From: Betaproteobacteria bacterium | GTDB lineage: Bacteria; Pseudomonadota; Gammaproteobacteria; Burkholderiales; Burkholderiaceae_C | Length of the DNA stretch: 12,810 nucleotides | NCBI GenBank assembly: GCA_947448675.1 | Contig: CANFOR010000064.1 | Coordinates: forward strand, 1 to 12,810 | Direction of reading: 5' to 3' | In this document: positions 1-5,421 of the stretch, piece by piece | Numbering within the stretch: position 1 is the first letter of the stretch | How the letters are laid out: each line of letters opens with the position of its first letter | Notes under the pieces: model-generated | Told to the model about the DNA's origin: nothing | What the model saw: the letters and a program-made list of their open reading frames with translations, nothing else | Databases searched by the model: none | Program-made: the position numbers and the translations under genes

Positions 1-368
1 ACCTTTTGCCGGGGCCGCTGGGGCCAGTCGGCCATCAAGGGCAGGGCCACTTCGCCTACTTCACCCTGCACCATGCCGTGCACCACGGCTACATAGGTTT
101 TGGCAACCTTGCGGTCGCGGAACAGCACACTCAATGCGCTTTGCATGGGCTTGCCGCGCGCCAACAGCATCAGCCCACTGGTGGCTTGGTCGAGCCGGTG
201 CACTACCAGGGCGTCGGGGTAGCGGGCTTGCACGCGCAGGGCTACGCAGTCGCTCTCGCTGCGGCCGGGCACGGCCAGTAAACCCGTGGGTTTGTTGACG
301 GCTATGAGCGCATCATCGCTGTAGACCAACATGGAGTCGGGCACAGCATCGGGCAAGAAGACGGCCAC
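1..368 (-). CDS. rluA: RluA-family rRNA/tRNA pseudouridine synthase, N-terminal part (cut by window edge)
   Basis: The minus-strand frame stays open to the left edge, so the C-terminal half is missing. About 122 residues are visible. They contain the RluA-family catalytic motif HRLDQATSGLMLL, with the catalytic aspartate in HRLD, preceded by VNKPTGLLAVPGR. They end in DWPQRPRQK, which resembles the DWPNRPKQK stretch I recall from E. coli RluA; this points to RluA rather than RluC or RluD. No S4 domain is present before the catalytic part, as in RluA. RluA isomerises uridine in 23S rRNA (U746) and in some tRNAs (U32); that role is family knowledge. The start is uncertain. GTG at 368 gives an N-terminus about as long as E. 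coli RluA, while GTG at 344 and ATG at 332 are alternatives, none with a clear Shine-Dalgarno. The gene begins 22 bases after the TAXI gene stops, in the same direction. Confidence 0.85.
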   Translation of the reverse strand, partial: MAVFLPDAVPDSMLVYSDDALIAVNKPTGLLAVPGRSESDCVALRVQARYPDALVVHRLDQATSGLMLLARGKPMQSALSVLFRDRKVAKTYVAVVHGMVQGEVGEVALPLMADWPQRPRQK

Positions 369-390
369 AGCGGGCTGCGTGCCTAGGGCC

Positions 391-1746
391 CTAAGCCCGC
401 AGCAATTTCTTGCGCACCAAGTGAATGTTATTGCGCAGCGAGTACAACTCGTCGGCGTAGGACAGTGGCACGTTGACTTTTTCCACCTTGGTCTCAAGCT
501 GGTTCAGCTCTTGCACCAGGCCAGCGGCATGGCTGCTGCTGCCGTCGGCCTCGACCCGGTTTTCAATCTCGCGCAGCTGGGCGTACCACTTGAAGACCCG
601 CGAGCGCACGCGAAACTGGTAGAGCGGCGGCAAGATGCGCGACAGCGGCAGCAGCACCGCCACAATAATGCCCAGCACCACCCACATGCGTTCGATCACA
701 TTGGCAGCCCAAAAGGGCAGATAGCGTTGCAGCAGGGGCGCCCCGTTTTTGATGTAGCGGTCGGCCTCTTGCGCCAGCGGCAACTCGTCGCGCTTGGCAT
801 TGGGGTATTCGCGCGCCTTGTTAAACCAACCGGCATTGCCATGCAATTGGTTGGCCGCAGCGCTGAACAAATGCAGAAGGGCCGGGTGGGTGTCGTCGCG
901 GGCGATGAGTGAAGTGGTGGGCGCAACCAAATGCAGGTCTTGCGCTGGTACGTCTTGCGCCAAGTCCACCACACCGCGCGGCAAGGTGGCGGGCGACAAA
1001 AACGCAAAGCGGCGTGAGTAAGCCTCGTTTTGCACAAAGTCCATCAGCTGCACGCCGGGCGTCATCAGCAGCATTTGCACCATCAGCGACTCGGGCGCCG
1101 AGGCAAACACAATCGCGTCGGTCTCACCGGCCAGCAAGGCCATGGTGGCGGGGGTTTGCTCTAGGCGCGAGAGCGCCATGCCCTCAGCCTCGACCTTGTT
1201 GCTTTCCAGTAGTTTGGCCATCAGCGCGGGCACGCCTGAGCCTTCGGTGCCCACATTGACGCGCCAGCCCTTGAGCTGGGTCAGCGAGGTGAGTTTGCCG
1301 CCCTTGCCCAGCAAGCGCGTGGCCGACTCGCTGCGGTAAAACAGCCACACCGGCTCAACGAACAAGCTGCCCAGTGAACTGAGGCTGCTCTCGTCTTGCG
1401 GCTTGCTGTTGCTGGAGCCGCCCTGCACAAAGCCCAGCTGCACCGTGCCACTGCGCAGCAACTCCAGGTTGGCCGACGAGCCCTCGGTGGGCCGCAGTTG
1501 CACCTCGATGCCATAACCCGCTAAAAACGTTTTGTATTTTTTGCCAATCTCGTCGTAGGCGCTTTGCGCCGGGCCGGTGGCCAGCACCACAGTCTTGGGC
1601 GGCATCGGGTCGATCCACCAATAGGCCAGGGCCAGCAGTAAACCGGCCAGCAGCACAAAAGGGCCAAACGAGATCAGCAGATCGCGGATGGACAGCAGGG
1701 TATAGCGAATGGCTTGCGGCATGTGGGGAGTGTGCCTCAAAGCCAT
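391..1746 (-). CDS. TAXI-family solute-binding protein, membrane-anchored at both ends
   Basis: The 451-residue protein has an N-terminal hydrophobic segment (about residues 27-44). Next comes a TAXI/NMT1-like ligand-binding domain starting at TVVLATGP, with the family-like run YDEIGKKYKTFLAGYGIEV and LLRSGTVQLGFVQGG. A second hydrophobic segment (about 352-377, VVLGIIVAVLLPL) and a basic, heptad-like tail of about 74 residues rich in E, L, R and K follow. The inferred topology is periplasmic binding domain between two membrane helices, with the C-terminal helix in the cytoplasm. TAXI proteins normally feed a TRAP permease, but none is encoded here, so transport is not demonstrated; sensing or partnership with a distant permease are alternatives. 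Codon 1 at 1746 is used; an in-frame ATG at 1722 (MPQAIRY) is also possible. The gene starts 18 bases after the MerT-like gene and may share its transcript. Confidence 0.85.
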   Translation of the reverse strand: MALRHTPHMPQAIRYTLLSIRDLLISFGPFVLLAGLLLALAYWWIDPMPPKTVVLATGPAQSAYDEIGKKYKTFLAGYGIEVQLRPTEGSSANLELLRSGTVQLGFVQGGSSNSKPQDESSLSSLGSLFVEPVWLFYRSESATRLLGKGGKLTSLTQLKGWRVNVGTEGSGVPALMAKLLESNKVEAEGMALSRLEQTPATMALLAGETDAIVFASAPESLMVQMLLMTPGVQLMDFVQNEAYSRRFAFLSPATLPRGVVDLAQDVPAQDLHLVAPTTSLIARDDTHPALLHLFSAAANQLHGNAGWFNKAREYPNAKRDELPLAQEADRYIKNGAPLLQRYLPFWAANVIERMWVVLGIIVAVLLPLSRILPPLYQFRVRSRVFKWYAQLREIENRVEADGSSSHAAGLVQELNQLETKVEKVNVPLSYADELYSLRNNIHLVRKKLLRA

Positions 1747-1764
1747 TGCACGTGTACCTTGGCT

Positions 1765-2178
1765 CTAGAGCAGGGGCTGCACAAAGGCAAACCAGCCGCC
1801 CACTGCAAACAGCAGCACGCTCGCCCAGTACACCTGTAGCGCGGCGCGGCGGGTGCGCAAACAGGCTTGGCGCAGAGCCGGGTCAACCGGGCAGGGCGCG
1901 TTGCGGTTGCGCCATTGCAGCAGGCCGCTGGCGGCCAGCATCAGGCCCGCGGCGCCAAACACCAAGCCCTTGTTTTCACTCAGCCACACCAATTGCGGCA
2001 CGGCCGACACCAAGGACGAGAGCGCCGCCCCCGCGCCCAGGGCCACCAAGAGTGCGGGCAGGGCGCAGCAGACCAAGGTAGACGAGCTGGCAAATAGCGA
2101 CAGCGTCGAGGCCCACAGGCCCGAGCGAATCTCTGCCGTGCCGTCGCTGGGCAGCGCAGGCAGGTTGGGCGCGCTCAT
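1765..2178 (-). CDS. MerT-like small inner-membrane metal transporter
   Basis: The 137-residue, mostly hydrophobic protein has three or more membrane segments: about 22-62 (possibly a hairpin), 70-88 and 114-134. A vicinal cysteine pair lies in the first segment (C37-C38 in LVCCALPALLVALG), and two further cysteines (C96 and C106, nine residues apart) lie in the loop before the last segment. This layout mirrors mercuric transporter MerT, which has a Cys-Cys pair in its first helix and a two-Cys loop before its third. MerT moves Hg(II) inward after receiving it from periplasmic MerP. The start codon overlaps the stop of the upstream HMA gene in an ATGA, so the two are probably translated as a MerP/MerT-type pair. 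No merR or merA is nearby, so the metal could be copper or another soft metal; this is inference. Similarity to true MerT is weak outside the cysteines. Confidence 0.7.
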   Translation of the reverse strand: MSAPNLPALPSDGTAEIRSGLWASTLSLFASSSTLVCCALPALLVALGAGAALSSLVSAVPQLVWLSENKGLVFGAAGLMLAASGLLQWRNRNAPCPVDPALRQACLRTRRAALQVYWASVLLFAVGGWFAFVQPLL

Positions 2179-2525
2179 TTCTTGGCCTTCATGTCGGCCT
2201 TGATCTCGGCCACGGTTTTGGCGCTGGGCTCTAGCTTGACCACGTCGTAGCCCGCGTCGGTGATCTCGGCGCTGATGCTTTTGCCGTCTAACTTTTGCCC
2301 GTCTTTGGCTTCAATGGCCACCACTTTTTGCTTCAAGTCGACCCACACGCTCTTGGTGGCGGGCATTTTGGAGAGGCGCTTTTCAATGCCCTGGGCGCAA
2401 AACGCGCAGACCATGCCGTTGACGGTCACTTTGACCGATTCGGTTGCTGCTGCAGAGTTAAAAACGCCAGAAAGTGGCGTAAACAGTGCGATGACAGCTA
2501 TCAATTTAATAGTTTTCGAGTTCAT
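2175..2525 (-). CDS. Secreted heavy-metal-associated (HMA, MerP-like) protein
   Basis: The 116-residue protein has a hydrophobic N-terminus typical of a Sec signal peptide (residues about 1-27, ending SAAATES). One HMA domain follows (about 30-97). Its metal-binding loop reads GMVCAFCAQGIEKRL, with C40 and C43 as the CxxC pair, followed by the expected pattern VWVDLKQKVVAIEA and ITDAGYDV. HMA domains bind soft metals such as Cu(I), Hg(II), Zn(II) or Cd(II). With a signal peptide the protein should work in the periplasm like MerP and pass metal to the adjacent MerT-like protein. The C-terminus is lysine-rich. A strong Shine-Dalgarno (AAAGGA, 2531-2536) overlaps the stop codon of the preceding gene, indicating translational coupling. 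The signal-peptide codons contain an AGCTAT-type element seen elsewhere in the window. Metal identity is not determined. Confidence 0.85.
   Translation of the reverse strand: MNSKTIKLIAVIALFTPLSGVFNSAAATESVKVTVNGMVCAFCAQGIEKRLSKMPATKSVWVDLKQKVVAIEAKDGQKLDGKSISAEITDAGYDVVKLEPSAKTVAEIKADMKAKK
2495..2512. repeat. AGCTAT-type element in the HMA signal-peptide codons
   Basis: CAGCTATCAATTTAATAGT shares the AGCTAT...TAG layout of the pair at 3990-4009 and 11882-11901 but not their exact sequence. It encodes part of residues 5-10 of the HMA protein. The relation is tentative. Confidence 0.3.
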
Positions 2526-2530
2526 GGCAA

Positions 2531-2536
2531 TCCTTT
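2531..2536 (-). promoter_or_regulatory. Shine-Dalgarno of the HMA gene overlapping the preceding stop
   Basis: AAAGGA on the minus strand lies five bases before ATG 2525. It overlaps the TAA stop (2535-2537) of the outer-membrane gene, so ribosomes ending there are positioned to re-initiate on the HMA gene. Confidence 0.7.
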
Positions 2537-3242
2537 AAAAAATGTACATTAGGTTAAAGCGAGCTTGCCGCGCGGTGCTCACACCGGCTTCGATGAAGAA
2601 GCGATTGTGAACCAAGCGCAGCAGGGGCGTGACTTCGGTGGCATTGCTCAAAGCCCGCATGCGGCGCAACTCCAGCAGCAGCCAAGGCTGGGTTTCGTCG
2701 TAGTCGGTAGCGTAGAAAGAAAAGCCCGCGCGCAGCGAGGCCGTGTCGTGCTGCAGGCCCTGGGCCCGGTACAAGCGGGCGCTGGCCGAGAAGTAGACGC
2801 GCGGAGTTTCGTAGTCGGCGGCCAGGCCCGGTGCCAGCATCAGGCGGCTGCCGGCAAAATCGTTGCCGCTGACGCTGCCCACGCTGGTTTGCAGCCAGAA
2901 GTTGGCCTGTGCGTCTTCGCTGTTGATGCGTTTGAGCAATCGCGTGTAGTTGGCCTCGGTGAACTGGCGCGTGCGCAGATGGTCGTCAGAGCGCATCCAC
3001 ACGCTGCCCGCGCCCACCGCGTCGCGGGCGGTATAGGCGTAGTTGGCCGTGAGCTCACGCCAGTTGGGGCCAAAGTCGCCCATGGCCATGCTGCTGTCTT
3101 TAAAGCCCATCGGGCCTGCTTGCGCCACGCCTGCGCAGAACAGGGCCGCGCTGAGGGCAGCGCTAGAGGCAACGAGGGCGGTGATGGCAGCGTTGGTCGC
3201 TTTTGTGGGCAGCAGCGCCCGGACCCAGCGCGCGGTCTTCAT
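2535..3242 (-). CDS. Predicted outer-membrane beta-barrel protein, family unknown
   Basis: I do not recognise the family. The 235-residue protein has a long N-terminus with a basic start and a hydrophobic Ala-rich stretch (about 17-42) ending VAQA-GP, a plausible signal-peptidase site. The mature part alternates polar and hydrophobic residues with many aromatics and arginines (for example RVYFSASARLYRAQG, ASLRAGFSFYATDYDE, RFNLMYIF). It ends in phenylalanine, the usual outer-membrane protein C-terminal signal. The sequence is consistent with a small 8-10-stranded barrel. Its start overlaps the CusF-like gene in an ATGA and a GAGGTG Shine-Dalgarno lies in that gene's last codons, so the two are co-translated. 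The context suggests a role in metal passage or sensing at the outer membrane; this is inferred from neighbours only. Confidence 0.75.
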   Translation of the reverse strand: MKTARWVRALLPTKATNAAITALVASSAALSAALFCAGVAQAGPMGFKDSSMAMGDFGPNWRELTANYAYTARDAVGAGSVWMRSDDHLRTRQFTEANYTRLLKRINSEDAQANFWLQTSVGSVSGNDFAGSRLMLAPGLAADYETPRVYFSASARLYRAQGLQHDTASLRAGFSFYATDYDETQPWLLLELRRMRALSNATEVTPLLRLVHNRFFIEAGVSTARQARFNLMYIF

Positions 3243-3556
3243 GGTGCCACCTCAATGTGGGTGATGAGCAGCTCGTCGTCTTTGGCGACGACTTCAAAGC
3301 GCACCTTATCGCCCAGCTTCAAGGGCACCAGCTGCTGGGCGCTGGCGACTTTGAAGGGCATGGTCATGGCCTGCATTTTGATGCTCTTGACGCGCTCGTG
3401 GTTCAGCGTCACGCGGCTGCGCGCGGGGTCTAGCCTGACCACCGTGCCGCGCACCCATTCGGTGGGTGTGGGCGTGGGGCGGGTGTCGGCGGCCTGTGCG
3501 CCGGACCAAAGTAGCAGGGCCAAGGCCGATGCGGCCAAAAATGGGGGTAATCGCAT
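3239..3556 (-). CDS. CusF-like periplasmic copper-binding protein
   Basis: The 105-residue protein has a clear signal peptide (1-22, ending SGAQA) and a small OB-fold CusF/copper-binding domain. Likely Cu(I) ligands are H53 (TLNHE) and the methionines of KMQAMTMPFKV (M61, M64, M66). In E. coli CusF, a His, two Met and a Trp bind Cu(I); here the Trp position reads Met, as I recall for many CusF relatives. CusF normally hands copper to the CusCBA efflux pump, but no pump is encoded in this window. Start choice: ATG at 3556 has a strong AGGAG five bases upstream (3562-3566). A longer reading from 3577 would place the Shine-Dalgarno inside the gene. Its stop overlaps the start of the outer-membrane gene. 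A perfect GC-rich palindrome lies in its leader (3579-3597). Confidence 0.9.
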   Translation of the reverse strand: MRLPPFLAASALALLLWSGAQAADTRPTPTPTEWVRGTVVRLDPARSRVTLNHERVKSIKMQAMTMPFKVASAQQLVPLKLGDKVRFEVVAKDDELLITHIEVAP

Positions 3557-3561
3557 AAAAA

Positions 3562-3566
3562 CTCCT
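3562..3566 (-). promoter_or_regulatory. Shine-Dalgarno that fixes the CusF-like start
   Basis: AGGAG on the minus strand is followed by five bases and ATG at 3556. It favours this start over the ATG at 3577, which would place the site inside the gene. Confidence 0.8.
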
Positions 3567-3578
3567 GAACATTGCATG

Positions 3579-3597
3579 GCGGCCTTTAAAAGGCCGC
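3579..3597. promoter_or_regulatory. Perfect 19-bp GC-rich palindrome in the CusF-like leader
   Basis: The 9-base arms GCGGCCTTT and AAAGGCCGC flank one central base. It lies between the CopL-like stop and the CusF-like Shine-Dalgarno, 12 bases before the latter. No T-run follows on either strand, so an operator or a leader hairpin fits better than a simple terminator. Confidence 0.5.
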
Positions 3598-3622
3598 AGA
3601 AGGCGCCTAAAACGGTAGACGC

Positions 3623-3639
3623 AGCTTGGGTGCCAAGCT
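3623..3639 (-). terminator. Hairpin at the end of the CopL-like gene, possible weak terminator
   Basis: Perfect 7-base arms AGCTTGG and CCAAGCT enclose a three-base loop and begin at the last base of the CopL-like stop codon. A short TTTT (3610-3613 on the minus strand) lies about ten bases further, too far for a textbook terminator, so attenuation or RNA stabilisation is also possible. Confidence 0.4.
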
Positions 3640-4157
3640 CAGGAGATCGGCGGTTTAAAGCCGGTTTGCAGCTCTGCGCTGCGCCATGCAGGGGCCTTGG
3701 CAGCCGGGCGAAGCGGCGCGGGGCTTAGAACGGCGGTACGAATGCCCATGCCCAGCATCGCCACAGCATGGCAAAGCTGGCAGTCGCTGCAGCCGCCTTG
3801 GCCGTGTTCTTGCCCATTGGCCGCGCTGTTGGCTGCATTGCTGGCGGGTGCATCGTTGTCCAATGCGCCGCTGGTTTGCGTGCCGCCAGCGTGCATCGCA
3901 TGGGCCGTATGGCCAGGGCAGTCGAGCTGCTGCATGCCCAAGGATCCAGAGGAAGAGTTGCTTGCAACGCGCTCTGGCTGGGCATTTTCAGCTATGTTTT
4001 TTGTAGCGTTTGCAGTATCTATCGCGGCAACTGGCGCGGCATCGGCGGTGTTGCCGACAGCCATGGGGGTCGCCATGGTCGGCATGGCCATGGCATTGCC
4101 AACCCAGCCGCGCAGGGGCAGCAAGGCGATCATCAAGGCAAGAACCAGGTGGCGCAT
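3639..4157 (-). CDS. CopL-like (DUF2946-type) secreted Cys/His/Met-rich protein
   Basis: The 172-residue protein has an N-terminal signal-peptide-like segment (1-24, ending GNAMA). A low-complexity Ala/Asn/Ser/Met-rich middle follows. Potential metal ligands are C80, H83, H86 and H89 (DCPGHTAHAMH) and the cluster CSDCQLCH at 123-130. The C-terminus ends in a short PPI motif (FKPPIS). This layout resembles the CopL/DUF2946 proteins found with copper-resistance genes in proteobacteria, which also end in a short PPI-type tail. CopL is linked to copper-responsive expression; no enzymatic role is known. Similarity is by layout, so the family call is moderate. The gene has no visible Shine-Dalgarno and starts 23 bases after the MFS gene stop. 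Residues about 50-56 are encoded by a 20-base dispersed repeat also found at 11882-11901. Confidence 0.7.
   Translation of the reverse strand: MRHLVLALMIALLPLRGWVGNAMAMPTMATPMAVGNTADAAPVAAIDTANATKNIAENAQPERVASNSSSGSLGMQQLDCPGHTAHAMHAGGTQTSGALDNDAPASNAANSAANGQEHGQGGCSDCQLCHAVAMLGMGIRTAVLSPAPLRPAAKAPAWRSAELQTGFKPPIS
3990..4009. repeat. Copy 1 of a 20-base dispersed repeat, inside the CopL-like gene
   Basis: AGCTATGTTTTTTGTAGCGT is identical to the copy at 11882-11901, about 7.9 kb away in an intergenic region. GCTA and TAGC form a small imperfect hairpin around the T-run. Here it is read in frame and encodes about residues 50-56 (NATKNIA) in the variable middle of the protein. Confidence 0.7.
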
Positions 4158-4180
4158 AACGTAATGATAAACCCGTGCGC

Positions 4181-5320
4181 CTAGGCGCGCTGCCGGGCAA
4201 AGTCAAACCACACGGTGAGCAAGGCCGCCAAGGCAAAGGGCAGGCCCGCCCAGGCCAAGTGGGCCGCGCCGAGCGCGGGCAAGGCCGCGCCACCAATGAT
4301 CGAGCCAAAGGCGGTACCCAGGTAGAGCAAAGAGCTGTTGATGCTAAACAGCAGGGGCGCTTGTTGGGGCGCGAGCTGGGCCAAGCGGGTTTGCTGCGGC
4401 GCCATCATGCCAAAACCGGCCACGCCCCAGACCATAAAACACAGCAGGGTCAGTGGGTAGTGCCCTTGCGTGAAAGGGATCAAGCCAATGGCCGAGCAAA
4501 AAACCGTGAGATGCACGCGCACACTGCGTAGCGGGCCCAGGCGGTCGGCGGCCCACCCGCCGAGCATGGTGCCCGCCACACCCGCCAAACCAAAGGCCAT
4601 GAGCGTCAGCGAGAGCTGATTGGGCGTGAGCGGGTTGAGTGCCAGCATCATTGGGCCCAGGTACGCAAACACGCAAAAGATGGCCGTGAAGTACAGCATG
4701 GTGCGCAGCCACACCCGCTGCACCGGGGCGAGGCGCGCCACCGCGCCCGCACCGGCAAAACTGGCCGTGCCCGCGCTCAGGCTGCGCGGCAGCATCAGGG
4801 CCAGGGCCAGGCCGCAGACCATGGCGCAGGCCACCACCAGCCAAATGGGGCTTTGCCAGCCATAGTGAAAGCCCATCCAAGTGCCCAGGGGTACGCCCGT
4901 GACATAGCTTAGGCTGATGCCTAAAAAACTGATCGACAAAGCCTTGCCGCGCTGCGCCGGGGCCACTAAGGCCACCACCAAGCCCGAGACCAAGGCGGTG
5001 AACATCGAGCCCGCGCCCATTAGCACCCGGCCTAGCAATAGCACGCCAAAACTGCTGCACAGCGCCGACACCACCGAGCCGCCCGCAAACAAGCCCAGGG
5101 CCAGTAGCAGGGCGCTGCGCCGCTGCCAATTGGCCGTGGCAATCAGCAGCAGGGGCGCGATGAAGGCCGAAGAAAGCGCATAGGCCGTCATGGCTTGGCC
5201 TGCTGCGGCGATACTCACACCCAGGTCTTGCGCCATGGGTTGCAAAATGCCCGCCAGCACAAAGGCTCCGGTGCCAATGACCAAGTTGGTCAGCGCAAAA
5301 AGGTAGAGGATGGATGGCAT
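4181..5320 (-). CDS. MFS transporter, DHA1-type (drug/metabolite exporter)
   Basis: The 379-residue protein has about twelve hydrophobic segments in two halves. Family motifs are visible: the first-half loop with ATANWQRRSALLLALGL, the motif-B arginine in LLGRVLMGAGSMFTALV, and the second-half motif-A-like GGWAADRLGPLRSVR. This is the general pattern of proton-driven DHA1 exporters (AraJ/YdhP-like); the substrate cannot be told. ATG at 5320 (MPSILYLF) places the first helix close to the N-terminus. An alternative TTG at 5344 adds eight polar residues but falls in a perfect dyad that looks like an operator. Neither start has a clear Shine-Dalgarno. The gene lies 101 bases downstream of livM in the same direction and 23 bases upstream of the metal cassette. 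It may have its own promoter. Confidence 0.85.
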   Translation of the reverse strand: MPSILYLFALTNLVIGTGAFVLAGILQPMAQDLGVSIAAAGQAMTAYALSSAFIAPLLLIATANWQRRSALLLALGLFAGGSVVSALCSSFGVLLLGRVLMGAGSMFTALVSGLVVALVAPAQRGKALSISFLGISLSYVTGVPLGTWMGFHYGWQSPIWLVVACAMVCGLALALMLPRSLSAGTASFAGAGAVARLAPVQRVWLRTMLYFTAIFCVFAYLGPMMLALNPLTPNQLSLTLMAFGLAGVAGTMLGGWAADRLGPLRSVRVHLTVFCSAIGLIPFTQGHYPLTLLCFMVWGVAGFGMMAPQQTRLAQLAPQQAPLLFSINSSLLYLGTAFGSIIGGAALPALGAAHLAWAGLPFALAALLTVWFDFARQRA

Positions 5321-5343
5321 GGGGCGGTGGGTGTGTTGTTGCA

Positions 5344-5358
5344 ATCAATACGATTGAT
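5344..5358. promoter_or_regulatory. Perfect dyad, LysR-type T-N11-A candidate operator
   Basis: ATCAAT-ACG-ATTGAT is a perfect 6+3+6 dyad. It fits the T-N11-A box of LysR-type regulators and is centred 31 bases upstream of the preferred MFS start (5320). No LysR gene is in the window. Confidence 0.45.
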
Positions 5359-5392
5359 CGGCATTGTGCATGCTTTGCGCGCGGCCCTTAGC

Positions 5393-5409
5393 AAGCCTTG
5401 CGCAGGCTT
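5393..5409. terminator. Hairpin after livM, weak terminator candidate
   Basis: Arms AAGCCT and AGGCTT enclose a five-base loop, 12 bases after the livM stop on the minus strand. There is no T-run, so termination efficiency is doubtful. Confidence 0.3.
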
Positions 5410-5421
5410 GGGTCATCAGGC

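Noticed and set aside
2565..3728. Long plus-strand open frame of 387 codons
   Set aside because: It lies antisense to the CusF-like and outer-membrane genes, has no recognisable domain, and reads as low-complexity His/Gln/Gly/Arg typical of shadow frames in high-GC DNA.
4158..4180. Fur-box-like AT-rich sequence before the CopL-like gene
   Set aside because: TTATCATTACG has only a few matches to a Fur half-site and no symmetrical partner; the gap is 23 bases.
4344..5348. Minus-strand open frame of 334 codons in the MFS region
   Set aside because: Same strand but another frame of the MFS gene; His/Pro/Gly-rich with no membrane pattern, while the chosen frame has twelve helices and family motifs.
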